A DNA stretch of 64,000 nucleotides from Listeria monocytogenes ATCC 19117 (GCF_000307025.1 NC_018584.1:620001-684000); one strand, 5' to 3'. Counted from the stretch's first letter, positions 18,511 through 28,010 are shown. Numbers and translations: made by a program. The notes: generated by a model from the sequence alone, not told the origin.

Positions 18511-19173
18511 ATGAGAATGTTTGCTTATGATATTTACGAACCAATTGGTAGAAAAGATGAAGATACTTTTCCAGTGATTTTTGCTCTTCATGGTTTTGGT
18601 GGGGACGAGCTAGAAATGGCGGGACGACTAGAATTATTAATGGATCGTTTCGTTGTTGTTTCCATGCGTGGAGACGTAGAATATGGTCCGGCTTACGGTT
18701 TTTATCATATGGTGACAGAAGGTGATCCCAACCCGCAAGAGGTAGATTATATAAGCCTGCGTGTCGCACAATTTATTGATAAAATTTGTACGGATTACAT
18801 TTCAATTGATAAAGAACAAGTTTTTCTTGCAGGATTTGATCAAGGCGCAGTTCTAACAATATCCATTATGCAAAGCTATGGTGGTCAATATAAAGCAGCA
18901 GCCTTGTTAAGCGGGCGTTTGCCGTATTATATGGAAGAAAGACCCGCTAACTTAATGTTGAAAGACAAGCGAATTTTTATCGGTCACGGTATAGAAGATG
19001 CTGTTATCCAAATTTCTGAAGCAGATGACATCGCCCGACTTTTCGAGAAAATGGGTTGTCACGTGGAGAAGCATCGTTATTTTATCGGTCACAATGTAAA
19101 CGAAGCGGAAGAAGATGACTTATATAGATGGTTTGAAAGCTTTTTGCCAAACCAACCAGTGAAAAATAAATAA
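18511..19173 (+). CDS. Alpha/beta hydrolase (carboxylesterase family) with Asp at the nucleophile position
   Basis: 220 residues with the phospholipase/carboxylesterase fold: ALHGFGGDE oxyanion-hole region (25-33), nucleophile elbow AGFDQGA (107-113), acid Asp163 in GIEDAVI and His194 in GHNVN. The family normally has GFSQG; here the serine is Asp110. Some alpha/beta hydrolases, such as haloalkane dehalogenases and epoxide hydrolases, do use Asp. The protein may therefore have changed chemistry or be non-catalytic. The RBS is weak, and a second ATG at residue 3 is an alternative start. It shares a unit with the YdbC-like gene. Confidence 0.82.
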   Translation: MRMFAYDIYEPIGRKDEDTFPVIFALHGFGGDELEMAGRLELLMDRFVVVSMRGDVEYGPAYGFYHMVTEGDPNPQEVDYISLRVAQFIDKICTDYISIDKEQVFLAGFDQGAVLTISIMQSYGGQYKAAALLSGRLPYYMEERPANLMLKDKRIFIGHGIEDAVIQISEADDIARLFEKMGCHVEKHRYFIGHNVNEAEEDDLYRWFESFLPNQPVKNK

Positions 19174-19205
19174 AAAACAGCGACCGCACTCGGTCGCTGT
19201 TTTTT
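19172..19205. terminator. Bidirectional terminator
   Basis: AACAGCGACCG / CGGTCGCTGTT with a 4-nt loop, flanked by A- and T-runs. It overlaps the stop of the convergent methyltransferase gene. Confidence 0.92.
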
Positions 19206-20391
19206 AGATATCTAAAGTAAGAAAGAGCACTTTTAAATAATTCCCCTCAGGAAAGTTTTTATTTACCGTGAAATCTGCGGGTAAGGAATGAGTTTCAACA
19301 ATTTTATAAGTACGGTCGCTTGTTTGGAAGGCCTCCGCAATTAATTTTTTAAATGCTTTCATACCGAATCCTGCATAATTTGTTGAAGCAACGATGGTGC
19401 CGTTTGGTGCAGTGATGTCAATGATTTCACGAAGCATAGCAGGGTAATCTTTCGCCGCTCGGAAAGTTACTTTTTTTGTGCGTGCAAAGCTTGGGGGATC
19501 AACAACAACTAAATCAAAAGTTAATTGTTTGCGCGCTGCATATTTGAAATAATGGAAAACATCTTCTACGATAATCGCTTGCTCGTTTGGATCAAGACCA
19601 TTTACTTCTAATTGTTCTTTTGTCTTGCTGAGCGAACGACCAGCCACATCTACGCTTGTCGTTTTACTCGCGCCACCAAATAAAGCTGCTACCGAGAATG
19701 CCCCTGTATACGAAAATGTATTTAAGACATTTTTTGAAACAGAATAATCCTCACTAATTCTTCTCCGCACATCCCGTTGATCTAGAAAGATACCTGTCAT
19801 CCAACCATCATCTAAATAAGTTGCATAATTAATGCCATTTTCTTTAATAATAAGTGGGAAAGTTGCTTTTTGACCGGCGACGAAATCGTCTTTTGTATCT
19901 TCTTGAAAACGTCTTTTTTCATAAATACCTTTTATTTCTGGAAAAGATAAGAAAATATCAATAATCATTTTTTGGAAAGCGTAGATGCCTAGACTGTACC
20001 ATTGAATTACGAGATAACCATCATAAAAATCAACAGTGAAACCACCAAGTCCATCTCCTTCGCCATTAAAAATCCGAAAAGCAGTAGTAGAGTCATCTGC
20101 AAATAGAAATTGACGTTTTTCGATTGCTGTCGTAATTAGGTTCGTTAAAAAGTCTTCATCGAGTTGCTGTTTCTTGTCCCAAGTGAAAAGCCAGCCGCTG
20201 CCTTTGTTTTGTTCTCCGTGGTAGCCTCTTGCAATAAATTGACCATTCGTATCTGTTAATTCTAATACGTCGCCTTCTTGTAATTCTTTTGGCCATTTTT
20301 CCATACGCTCTTTAAGAATAAGGGGATAACCTTCCTTATAGCCTTTTGTGAACTTAGGAAAAACTTTTACTTTTACTAGATTCTTCATCAT
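19204..20391 (-). CDS. RlmI-like class I SAM-dependent rRNA methyltransferase
   Basis: 395 residues: an N-terminal PUA domain (about 5-80), a central linker domain, and a Rossmann methyltransferase with NTFSYTGAFSVAALFGGA (SAM binding) and VVDPPSFAR (catalytic-type DPP motif). This matches the RlmI/YwbD family that methylates a 23S rRNA cytosine. Two consecutive ATGs open the frame and the Shine-Dalgarno is poor, so the exact start is open by one codon. It is monocistronic. Confidence 0.88.
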   Translation of the reverse strand: MMKNLVKVKVFPKFTKGYKEGYPLILKERMEKWPKELQEGDVLELTDTNGQFIARGYHGEQNKGSGWLFTWDKKQQLDEDFLTNLITTAIEKRQFLFADDSTTAFRIFNGEGDGLGGFTVDFYDGYLVIQWYSLGIYAFQKMIIDIFLSFPEIKGIYEKRRFQEDTKDDFVAGQKATFPLIIKENGINYATYLDDGWMTGIFLDQRDVRRRISEDYSVSKNVLNTFSYTGAFSVAALFGGASKTTSVDVAGRSLSKTKEQLEVNGLDPNEQAIIVEDVFHYFKYAARKQLTFDLVVVDPPSFARTKKVTFRAAKDYPAMLREIIDITAPNGTIVASTNYAGFGMKAFKKLIAEAFQTSDRTYKIVETHSLPADFTVNKNFPEGNYLKVLFLTLDI

Positions 20392-20423
20392 GCACCGTCT
20401 TTCATTAAGATAAAATTTCCAAC

Positions 20424-20462
20424 AAAAAACCTGTGAAGCGAACTGCTTGCTCCACAGGTTAC
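20424..20462 (-). terminator. Terminator of iap
   Basis: Minus strand AACCTGTG...CACAGGTTTTTT, arms about 20428-20439 and 20450-20460, with a T-run after the second arm. Confidence 0.85.
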
Positions 20463-20475
20463 TTTAAGTTATTAA

Positions 20476-21909
20476 TTATACGCGACCGAAGCCAACTAGA
20501 TATTTACCCCAGCCAGAGCCGTGGATGTTATCGTATTTAACGCCATTGTCTTGCGCGTTAATCATTTGACCATTACCAACGTAGATACCAACGTGAGAAA
20601 TTCCGCTACCATAGTCAAAGAATACTAAATCACCAGGTTTTGCTTGAGATTCAGAGATTCTTGTAGTGCTAGCGTATTGTGCGCCAGAAGTACGTGGAAG
20701 GGAGATTCCCGCTTTAGCAAATACATATTTAGTGTAACCAGAGCAATCAAATGTAGTTGGTCCGTTACCACCCCATGAATAAGCTTTTCCAAGGTGTTTT
20801 TGAGCTTCAGCAATAATAGCACTCGCACTTGAATTGCTGTTATTGTTAGAAGAACCTTGATTAGCATTCGTATTTGAGTTTGTATTCGTATTGGAGTTTG
20901 TATTAGTATTGGTATTTTTAGATGGTGTACTTGTATTAGTATTGTTTGTATTCGTATTCGTTTTATTAGCATTTGTGTTTGTAGATGGTGCGGGAGCTGG
21001 TTTTGCAGCTTCTGTTGGTGCTTTAGGTGCTGTTTGTTGTTGTGTTGTTTCTTTTTTCTCTGTAGTAGCATTTGTGTTAGTGTTAGTATTTTCTTTAACT
21101 ACTGGTGCAGCTTGTTTTTCAGCTGCTGGAGCTTCTTTTTTCACTTCTGCTTTTGGAGTAGCTGTGTTGGCTGTTTGTTTAATAGCAAGTTTTTGACCTA
21201 CATAAATAGAAGAAGAAGATAAATTATTCCATGACATAATGTCTTGAACGGAAACACCGTATTTTACGGATAAAGCCCAAATAGTGTCACCGCTTTTAAC
21301 AGCGTGTGTAGTAGCATTTTGATCTACCACTGGAGTTTCTTTCGTTTCTGCTACTTTAGGTGCAGGTGTAGTTGCTTGTGTAGTTTGTTTTACTTCAGTT
21401 TTTGTTTCTGCAGCAGGTGCAGCTTGTTGAGTAGTAGTTTCTTTTTTCACTTCTTGTGTTGGTGCAACAGGAGTGCTTGCTACTTTGTCAGTTAAGTATT
21501 TACCGTTAACGAAACCAGTTTCCCCGTCGTTGTAAGTAATTTTGTTCCAGCCATTAGATTCGGTTGATTCAACAGTTACTTTTGTTCCGCCTTTGATTGA
21601 CGTAATAATACTGTTATCAACACCAGCGCCACTACGAACGTTTAACCAAGTTGCGCTAACAGATTTCTCTGTTTTTTCAGCAGCAGCAACCTCATTTACT
21701 TGTAATTTTTGACCTGGTACGATTTTATCTGTTGTTAAATTGTTTGCTTTTTTAATTGCGTCAACAGTAGTCCCTTTACTTTGTGCGATACCCCAAAGAG
21801 TATCACCAGCTTCGACTACTACAGTGCTTGCGGATGCGATTGTTGGAGCAGCAAATGCTGTTACCGCAATCCCAGCTGTAGCCGCGATAGTTGCTTTTTT
21901 CATATTCAT
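20476..21909 (-). CDS. iap: Invasion-associated peptidoglycan hydrolase p60
   Basis: 477 residues: signal peptide (1-27), LysM1 (29-72), bacterial SH3 (82-141), LysM2 (202-244), Ala/Pro/Thr-rich linker, Thr-Asn repeat tract (about 311-350) and a C-terminal NlpC/P60 domain (363-477) with Cys389 in DCSGY and His439 in SHVG. This is the secreted D,L-endopeptidase needed for septum cleavage and invasion in Listeria. It is exported largely through SecA2, encoded divergently next door. GAGGAG lies before the ATG. The repeat length varies between strains. Confidence 0.98.
   Translation of the reverse strand: MNMKKATIAATAGIAVTAFAAPTIASASTVVVEAGDTLWGIAQSKGTTVDAIKKANNLTTDKIVPGQKLQVNEVAAAEKTEKSVSATWLNVRSGAGVDNSIITSIKGGTKVTVESTESNGWNKITYNDGETGFVNGKYLTDKVASTPVAPTQEVKKETTTQQAAPAAETKTEVKQTTQATTPAPKVAETKETPVVDQNATTHAVKSGDTIWALSVKYGVSVQDIMSWNNLSSSSIYVGQKLAIKQTANTATPKAEVKKEAPAAEKQAAPVVKENTNTNTNATTEKKETTQQQTAPKAPTEAAKPAPAPSTNTNANKTNTNTNNTNTSTPSKNTNTNTNSNTNTNSNTNANQGSSNNNSNSSASAIIAEAQKHLGKAYSWGGNGPTTFDCSGYTKYVFAKAGISLPRTSGAQYASTTRISESQAKPGDLVFFDYGSGISHVGIYVGNGQMINAQDNGVKYDNIHGSGWGKYLVGFGRV
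20860..20979 (-). repeat. Thr-Asn codon repeat tract inside iap
   Basis: Alternating Thr and Asn codons encode an approximately 40-residue low-complexity linker before the NlpC/P60 domain. Such tracts change length by slippage. Confidence 0.9.
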
Positions 21910-21991
21910 AAAACTCCTCTCTTTTTTCAGAAAATCCCAGTACGTAATTAAGTATTTGAGAATTAATTTTATATTGATTAATACTAAGTTT

Positions 21992-22015
21992 ACCCAGTTT
22001 TCACCTAAAAAACAA
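21992..22015 (-). promoter_or_regulatory. SigB-like promoter upstream of iap
   Basis: Minus strand GTTT (22012-22015), 14 bp, GGGTAA (21992-21997), close to the SigB pattern GTTT-N13-15-GGGWAW. The -10 lies within CTGGGTAAAC, which recurs on the opposite strand at 22124-22133 facing secA2. I found no strong SigA promoter for iap. Confidence 0.5.
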
Positions 22016-22273
22016 ATGATGAGATAATAGCTCCAAAGGCTATAGAGGACTATACCAACTATTTGTAATAATTTTGTAACAGTTGAAAAGCGAACGTGTA
22101 TTCTTAGGGCTTGAGATGTACTGCTGGGTAAACCTTTATAGTGTAAGTGGGATGTGAACGTTAATCAACAACTTTCGCTATGGGAAACCTATTGTTTTTT
22201 GTTAATAGAAAAACTTAATACATTTGTAATATAAAAATCGGCAGTTTTTCCGTTCTTCGTGACTCGAAATGAA

Positions 22274-22303
22274 TTGCCAGATGAGTTTATGGTATTCTAT
22301 AAT
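22274..22303 (+). promoter_or_regulatory. SigA promoter of secA2
   Basis: TTGCCA (22274-22279), 18 bp, TATAAT (22298-22303), 24 bp before the secA2 ATG. The leader holds the RBS GGAGG. Confidence 0.8.
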
Positions 22304-22327
22304 AGAAGGTATGGAGGATGTTATATA

Positions 22328-24658
22328 ATGAGACAAAATTATGATGATCGAAAAATAGTGAAACAGTATCGAGAAATAGCCCGTCAAATTGTAAAAAAAG
22401 AGGGCTTATATAAAAATATGGATCAGGCTGAACTTTGTGAACAAACTAATTTTTGGCGCGAGAAGTTTAAGACAAAACCGATGACTGATCGAGATAAAAT
22501 TAATATTTTTGCTTTGGCGAGAGAAGCAGCTAGCCGAATTATTGGTTTGGATGCGGTTGTAGTGCAATTAATTGGAGCGCTCGTTCTCGGCGATGGCAAA
22601 GTGGCAGAAATGAAAACCGGCGAAGGTAAAACATTGATGTCGTTATTTGTTATGTTTATAGAAGTAATGCGTGGTAATCGTGTACACCTTGTGACTGCCA
22701 ATGAGTATTTAGCTAGACGTGACCGGGAAGAAATTGGACAAGTGCTGGAATATCTTGGTGTTTCCGTTGCTTTAAATGAATCTGGTTTAGACATAGCCCA
22801 AAAAAAGGCCATTTATACAGCAGATGTTATTTATGGAACGGCTTCTGAATTTGGTTTTGATTACTTACGCGACAATATGGTACGCCAAAAAGAAGATAAA
22901 GTACAAAGTGGACTTGATTTTGTTTTAATAGATGAAGCAGATTCAATTTTAATAGATGAAGCGAGAACGCCCCTACTGATTTCTGACCGTAAAGAAGAAG
23001 ATTTGTCCCTTTATCATACAGCGAATAAGCTTGTGAAGAAGATGATGAAAGATGATTATGAGATGGAAGAACATAAACGCTTTGTTTGGTTGAATGATGC
23101 TGGAATTGAGAAAGCCCAGAAGTTTTGGGGTGTCGAATCACTTTATTCCGCAGAGGCGCAGTCAGAACTTAGAATTACGATGCTTTTAATGCGAGCTCAT
23201 TTCTTGATGCATAAAGATAAAGATTATGTGGTGCTTGATGATGAAGTATTAATTATCGATCCACATACTGGTCGTGCGCTTCCAGGCCGGCGCTTTAATG
23301 ACGGACTCCATCAGGCAATCGAAGCAAAAGAGGGCGTGGAAGTTAAAGAAGAATCACGTACGCTAGCAACAATTACAATTCAAAACTACTTCCGGATGTA
23401 TAAGAAAATTTCTGGAATGACAGGAACGGCTAAAACCGAAGAAGAAGAATTCCGTCAAATTTATAACATGGATGTCGTAGTAATCCCCACCAATTTACGT
23501 GTAAATCGGGAAGATATGCAAGATGATATTTTCTATACGAAAAAGGAAAAAGGTCGTGCGATTGTGTATGAAGTATCATGGCGCTATGAAAAAGGACAGC
23601 CAACTTTAATAGGAACTTCTTCTATTAAAAGTAATGAATGGATCAGTGGCTTATTAGACGCTGCTGGAATTCCCCACCAAGTATTAAATGCGAAAAACCA
23701 TGCCCAAGAAGCGGAAATAATTGCCAAAGCTGGGAAACGCGGAATGGTAACTTTAGCAACGAACATGGCTGGTCGGGGGACAGATATCAAGCTGGATCCA
23801 GATGTACATAAGCTTGGCGGACTAGCTGTAATTGGAACGGAGCGCCATGAGAGCCGTCGGATAGATCTACAGCTAATGGGACGTTCTGGACGACGGGGTG
23901 ACCCTGGTTTCAGTAAGTTTATGATTTCTTTAGAAGATGATTTATTAGAACAATTTGAAAGTAAGAGCTGGGAGAAACTTTCCACGAAACTTAAACGCAA
24001 AGCACCACGTGATGGGAAACCAGTTAATTCAAGGAAAATTCATGCTGTCGTTGTGGATGCACAAAAACGCCTAGAAGGAGCAAACTACGATATTCGTAAA
24101 GATTTGCTTTCCTACGATGAAGTAATCGATTTACAACGCAAAATGGTATATAAAGAACGCGATTTATTATTAGAAAGAAATAAACTTGGAGTCTCTTCCG
24201 AAAAAATTCTACGTGAAGTTGCCGAATATTCATTTATCCATCCAAGTGATATTCCGGAAGAAGAGTTAGAAATTTATTATTCACGTCAAAAAGAATTGCT
24301 CGGCGGCACGAAATTCCCTATTTCTTTTGATCAAGTAACGCTGATGGATCCGAGAGAAGTGGTAGAAGAAATCGTATCTTGGCATAAAAAAGAACGCAAT
24401 AAATTCCCAGCTGAGACGATTGCTGCAATAGAACGAGAAGTCTATTTGAATTTAATGGACCAAATGTGGGTTATGCATCTGGACGCAATGGTACAATTAC
24501 GCGAAGGTATCCACTTGCGAGCATATGGACAACAAGATCCATTAGTTATGTACCAAAAAGAAGGGGCTCAATTATTTGAGAAATTCCAAGCAGACTATCA
24601 TTTCTACTTTGCTCACGCCTTACTTGAACTTGATCCAGACGGCTTAATCCAAGGCTAA
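22328..24658 (+). CDS. secA2: Accessory secretion ATPase SecA2
   Basis: 776 residues from the ATG at 22328 (GGAGG 10 nt upstream; the longer frame runs through the promoter). Walker A is MKTGEGKT, DEAD-box LIDEADSILIDEARTPLLI, and the second motor domain has TNMAGRGTDIKL and GRSGRRGDPG. It is shorter than housekeeping SecA and lacks the C-terminal zinc-binding tail, as usual for SecA2. It exports a subset of proteins including p60, and the divergent placement beside iap fits that partnership. Confidence 0.97.
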   Translation: MRQNYDDRKIVKQYREIARQIVKKEGLYKNMDQAELCEQTNFWREKFKTKPMTDRDKINIFALAREAASRIIGLDAVVVQLIGALVLGDGKVAEMKTGEGKTLMSLFVMFIEVMRGNRVHLVTANEYLARRDREEIGQVLEYLGVSVALNESGLDIAQKKAIYTADVIYGTASEFGFDYLRDNMVRQKEDKVQSGLDFVLIDEADSILIDEARTPLLISDRKEEDLSLYHTANKLVKKMMKDDYEMEEHKRFVWLNDAGIEKAQKFWGVESLYSAEAQSELRITMLLMRAHFLMHKDKDYVVLDDEVLIIDPHTGRALPGRRFNDGLHQAIEAKEGVEVKEESRTLATITIQNYFRMYKKISGMTGTAKTEEEEFRQIYNMDVVVIPTNLRVNREDMQDDIFYTKKEKGRAIVYEVSWRYEKGQPTLIGTSSIKSNEWISGLLDAAGIPHQVLNAKNHAQEAEIIAKAGKRGMVTLATNMAGRGTDIKLDPDVHKLGGLAVIGTERHESRRIDLQLMGRSGRRGDPGFSKFMISLEDDLLEQFESKSWEKLSTKLKRKAPRDGKPVNSRKIHAVVVDAQKRLEGANYDIRKDLLSYDEVIDLQRKMVYKERDLLLERNKLGVSSEKILREVAEYSFIHPSDIPEEELEIYYSRQKELLGGTKFPISFDQVTLMDPREVVEEIVSWHKKERNKFPAETIAAIEREVYLNLMDQMWVMHLDAMVQLREGIHLRAYGQQDPLVMYQKEGAQLFEKFQADYHFYFAHALLELDPDGLIQG

Positions 24659-24773
24659 AATACAACTTGCGTCTGATTTTTTCCAAATTTATGGGTAATT
24701 TAATGAGAACGAGGGTATTAATCTATATAATAGTACCAAACGAAAATAAATTTAGACAAAAGAGGGTGGTAAA

Positions 24774-25946
24774 GTGAAGGGGTCATTCACAAAGTTTAAA
24801 CAATTTTTTATAGAAAACAAATTTGTGTTAGGGTTACTAATTTTTCTTTTAGTAGCACTTGATATTTATGTATTAACTAAGATTGCCTTTATTTTTGATC
24901 CGTTAATGGTAATTCTTAAAACCGTTGCTGCACCAATCATTTTAGCTGGGATATCTTACTATTTATTTAATCCTATCATTGATTGGTTAGAGAAACATAA
25001 GTGGAAGCGAGGTTGGGCGATTGCATTACTATACTTAGTGATTATCGGTTTACTCATTCTACTATTTAGTTTTGTCATTCCAGCTGTGAAAGATCAGATT
25101 GTTAGCTTGTTCAAATCATTCCCGGGGTATTGGGACCAAATCACACAGAAATTTGATGAGTTCAGTCGCTCGAGCTTATTTGATCAAATAAAAGATAAAT
25201 TAAATACGAACATGAGCGATATCATGAAGACTCTTTCCACAAAAGGAACATCTGTAATTAATAGTGCTATTTCAAGTATTGGTAGTATTGTTGGAACGGT
25301 AACAGAGGTTGTTTTAGCGATTGTAACTACGCCGCTTGTTTTATTCTACTTGTTAAAAGATGGAAAAAAATTACCCGACTTCCTACTAAAAATGTTACCA
25401 GTAAATGGTCGTGCGCATACTCGCCAAGTACTTGGTGAAGCAAACCACCAAATTAGTTCATATATTCGTGGACAAATTATTGTAAGTTTGTGTATTGGTA
25501 TTTTGCTATTTATCGGTTATTTAATTATCGGTCTACCATATGCATTAACACTTGCTATTATTGCAGCTTGTACTAGTATTGTCCCCTATTTAGGACCAGC
25601 AATTGCGATTACACCAGCGATTATTATCGCGATTGTTACTTCACCTTGGTTATTAATTAAATTAATCATAGTCTGGTGTGTCGTTCAATTACTTGAAGGT
25701 AAATTTATTTCTCCTCAAGTCATGGGTAAAACGCTAAAAGTACATCCAATCACGATTTTATTCGTTATTTTAGTAGCTGGAAATCTATTCGGTGTACTGG
25801 GTGTTATCTTCGCAGTACCAGGTTATGCGGTACTTAAAGTCATCGTAACGCATGTATTTATTTGGTTCAAACGAATCTCTGGGCTTTACGGGGAACAACC
25901 TGAAAGTGAATATGTAGAATCACCAACAGAAGAAAAAGAATTATAA
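24774..25946 (+). CDS. AI-2E family (UPF0118) transporter
   Basis: 390 residues, with an N-terminal membrane pair, a soluble segment (about 100-165) and a cluster of helices. The GLPYALTLAIIAACTSIVPYLGPAI and LEGKFISPQVMGKTLKVHP segments are hallmarks of this family. Members are named after a proposed AI-2 exporter, but several act as Na+/H+ antiporters, so the substrate is open. It starts at GTG with AGAGGGTGG nearby; TATAAT at 24726-24731 is a possible -10. Confidence 0.85.
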   Translation: MKGSFTKFKQFFIENKFVLGLLIFLLVALDIYVLTKIAFIFDPLMVILKTVAAPIILAGISYYLFNPIIDWLEKHKWKRGWAIALLYLVIIGLLILLFSFVIPAVKDQIVSLFKSFPGYWDQITQKFDEFSRSSLFDQIKDKLNTNMSDIMKTLSTKGTSVINSAISSIGSIVGTVTEVVLAIVTTPLVLFYLLKDGKKLPDFLLKMLPVNGRAHTRQVLGEANHQISSYIRGQIIVSLCIGILLFIGYLIIGLPYALTLAIIAACTSIVPYLGPAIAITPAIIIAIVTSPWLLIKLIIVWCVVQLLEGKFISPQVMGKTLKVHPITILFVILVAGNLFGVLGVIFAVPGYAVLKVIVTHVFIWFKRISGLYGEQPESEYVESPTEEKEL

Positions 25947-25949
25947 AAT

Positions 25950-25997
25950 AAAAACACTATTAGTTAGAAAATATTTTTCTGCTAATAGTGTTTTTTT
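25950..25997 (+). terminator. Terminator after the AI-2E family gene
   Basis: AAAAACACTATTAG / CTAATAGTGTTTTTTT form a stable hairpin with a T-run. Confidence 0.9.
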
Positions 25998-26014
25998 GTT
26001 GTGTTAAAACTAAT

Positions 26015-26030
26015 GTTCACAAAAAAGACA
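26015..26030 (+). promoter_or_regulatory. Third copy of the 16-bp motif, upstream of the WxL operon
   Basis: GTTCACAAAAAAGACA matches the two copies before the MucBP gene (15045 and 15226) at most positions. A TTTACA hexamer follows 11 bp later, the same offset as the -35 in the first copy, but no convincing -10 follows it. The main operon promoter is 110 bp downstream. Confidence 0.45.
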
Positions 26031-26141
26031 TAATTTTTCTCTTTACAAGGTGAGAGTAGTAATAGTGCGATTTTTATGTAATATATATTACGAAAATAGA
26101 TTTATAATATAATTTTTTTCTCTTTTTTAATAAATTGTACA

Positions 26142-26170
26142 TTGAATTGACGCATTTTTCATCATAATAT
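26142..26170 (+). promoter_or_regulatory. SigA promoter of the WxL operon
   Basis: TTGAAT (26142-26147), 17 bp, TAATAT (26165-26170), about 34 bp before the TTG start of the first gene. Confidence 0.65.
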
Positions 26171-26203
26171 GAAGCCAGTGTATGAGGAAAGGGGAAACAA
26201 AAA

Positions 26204-26917
26204 TTGATTATCAAAAAAACATTAATTGTAGGATTAATTGGCATAAGTTCAGTCACACTTTTTGCACCGGCTGCTTTTGCAGTAACTTCTGAGGGAGATT
26301 CAAAAGCAACAGTTAAATTTAAAGCTGGGACGGGAGTAGTTAACCCGGTTGACCCGGAAAATCCAACGAAACCGATTGACCCGCTAGATCCAAGTAATCC
26401 AACTGATCCTGGAACTGGAAATACTGGTTCTTTAACATTGGATTATGTGTCATCTGTTAATTTTGGAGAACATGAAGTATCATCCACGGAACAAAGCTAC
26501 TCCTCCACATCAAGAAAACCGTTTATCCAAATATCTGACCGTCGTGGAACTGGAGCTGGTTGGAAAGTGACAGCAACCGCAACCGCTTTTCAAAATGAAG
26601 ACGGTGCAGCTTCCCTATCAGGAGCGACACTATCATTTAAAAACGGAGAAACAGCATCTGCTAGCAACACAGCAACGACACCAACTGCTGCTCAAACAGT
26701 TGAATTACCAACAGATGGAACTTCGATTGTGAGTGTTGTTTCGGCAAAAGAATCGGAAGGCATGGGAACATGGATTAATCGTTGGTTTGGTGCTACACCG
26801 AATGATACAGCTAGTTTAAACAACAATGTTCAATTAACGATACCAGCAGGAAGCGCAACACTTGGAGACCATGAAGCGACTATTACATGGACATTATCTG
26901 ACGCGCCAGGAGTTTAA
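26204..26917 (+). CDS. WxL-domain cell-surface protein
   Basis: 237 residues from a TTG start with AGGAAAGGGG upstream. The signal peptide ends near Ala-Phe-Ala (26), a Pro/Asp-rich linker follows (47-70), then a WxL domain whose two motifs are GWKVTAT (Trp120) and ITWTLSDAP (Trp229). WxL domains bind peptidoglycan non-covalently in low-GC Gram-positives. It is the first gene of a WxL / DUF916 / large-WxL operon, a conserved surface-complex layout. A hairpin directly after it should lower expression of the two downstream genes. Confidence 0.93.
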   Translation: MIIKKTLIVGLIGISSVTLFAPAAFAVTSEGDSKATVKFKAGTGVVNPVDPENPTKPIDPLDPSNPTDPGTGNTGSLTLDYVSSVNFGEHEVSSTEQSYSSTSRKPFIQISDRRGTGAGWKVTATATAFQNEDGAASLSGATLSFKNGETASASNTATTPTAAQTVELPTDGTSIVSVVSAKESEGMGTWINRWFGATPNDTASLNNNVQLTIPAGSATLGDHEATITWTLSDAPGV

Positions 26918-26960
26918 AAAATTTGCGTTTAGAATTCACTTCTAGACGCAAATTTTTATT
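26917..26960 (+). terminator. Internal attenuating hairpin in the WxL operon
   Basis: 18-nt arms (26917-26934 and 26940-26957, one G-U position) with a 5-nt loop and a T-rich end lie between the first and second genes. Because the next gene starts only 25 bp later without its own promoter, it probably acts as a partial terminator. Confidence 0.75.
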
Positions 26961-26984
26961 AAAAACGATGGAAGGAAGGTTTAA

Positions 26985-28010
26985 TTGAAGAAAAGTTTTC
27001 TTAGTTTATTGTTCATTATTCCGTTATTAGTTACATGTAGCAATTTTGCAGAAGCACAGGCGGCAGAAGGAGACGTCGGTTATTCCGTTCAAGCTCATAT
27101 CCCCGCCAATCAAATAGATAAAAGACAAACTTATTTTGACCTAAAAATGCAGCCGAAACAAAAACAAACAGTAAACATTGATGTAATGAATAGTTCAAAT
27201 GAAGAAATTCAAGTGGAAGCAGCAATCAACTACGCATCCACCAATCGAACTGGTGTCATTGATTACACCAAAAATGATCTTACGAAAAAAGATAAAAGTT
27301 TAGAATATCCACTTCCAGAACTAGCTAAAATTCCAGACGACCAAAAACTCCTAACGATACCAGTAGATGGCAAAAAGACCGTCCAAGTGATGATTGAAAT
27401 GCCTGCTGAATCGATTGATGGCGTTGTATTGGGCGCAGTAGAATTTAAAAAGAAAAATACTAACGAGACGAAAAAAACAAAAGGTGTCTCCTTAAAAAAT
27501 GAATATTCCTATATTGTCGGCATGCAACTAGCTGAAACCGACAAACAAGTCAAACCACATATGAATTTACTAAGTATCAAACCGGCACTCCTTAACTATC
27601 ACACAGCGATAGTTGCCAAATTACAGAACGACCAACCAGTCATACTGGAAAATCTAAGTATTGATGCAAAAGTCTATCAACAAAATTCGGATAAATTACT
27701 TTACCAAACAAAGAAAGCGAATATGAAAATGGCGCCAAATTCCAATTTTGATTTTGGGATTGACTTGGAAAATCAACCTTTAAAAGAAGGTAAATACAGA
27801 TTAAAAATGACTGCAACGAATGGCGTGGAAACCTGGACTTGGGACGAAGCGTTCACCATTGGTAAAGAAGGACAAAACTTAAATAAAGAAGCAGTAAACT
27901 TAGAGAAAACGAACACATGGCTTTACGTTGCGATTGCTGCAGGTGTAGTTCTTATAGCACTAATCATCATTTTGGTTATAAGAAAACGAAGACAAAAACA
28001 AGAAAAATAA
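26985..28010 (+). CDS. WxL-interacting protein (DUF916/DUF3324)
   Basis: 341 residues from TTG with GGAAGG upstream. It has a signal peptide, two beta-sandwich domains (DUF916 about 30-155, DUF3324 about 165-300), and one C-terminal membrane helix (313-332) with a basic tail RKRRQKQEK. In Enterococcus faecium DUF916 proteins of such loci bind the partner WxL proteins and host matrix. Here it is likely to anchor or assemble the two flanking WxL proteins at the cell surface. Confidence 0.92.
   Translation: MKKSFLSLLFIIPLLVTCSNFAEAQAAEGDVGYSVQAHIPANQIDKRQTYFDLKMQPKQKQTVNIDVMNSSNEEIQVEAAINYASTNRTGVIDYTKNDLTKKDKSLEYPLPELAKIPDDQKLLTIPVDGKKTVQVMIEMPAESIDGVVLGAVEFKKKNTNETKKTKGVSLKNEYSYIVGMQLAETDKQVKPHMNLLSIKPALLNYHTAIVAKLQNDQPVILENLSIDAKVYQQNSDKLLYQTKKANMKMAPNSNFDFGIDLENQPLKEGKYRLKMTATNGVETWTWDEAFTIGKEGQNLNKEAVNLEKTNTWLYVAIAAGVVLIALIIILVIRKRRQKQEK

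Noticed and set aside
20860-21196. Short repeats and long reverse-strand open frames within iap
   Set aside because: The repeats are Thr-Asn codons of p60 and lack CRISPR spacer structure; the opposite-strand frames are low-complexity mirrors of that coding sequence without an RBS.
21922-21936. CodY-like sequence in the iap leader
   Set aside because: Only 12 of 15 matches, in a pyrimidine-rich run next to the RBS; too weak.
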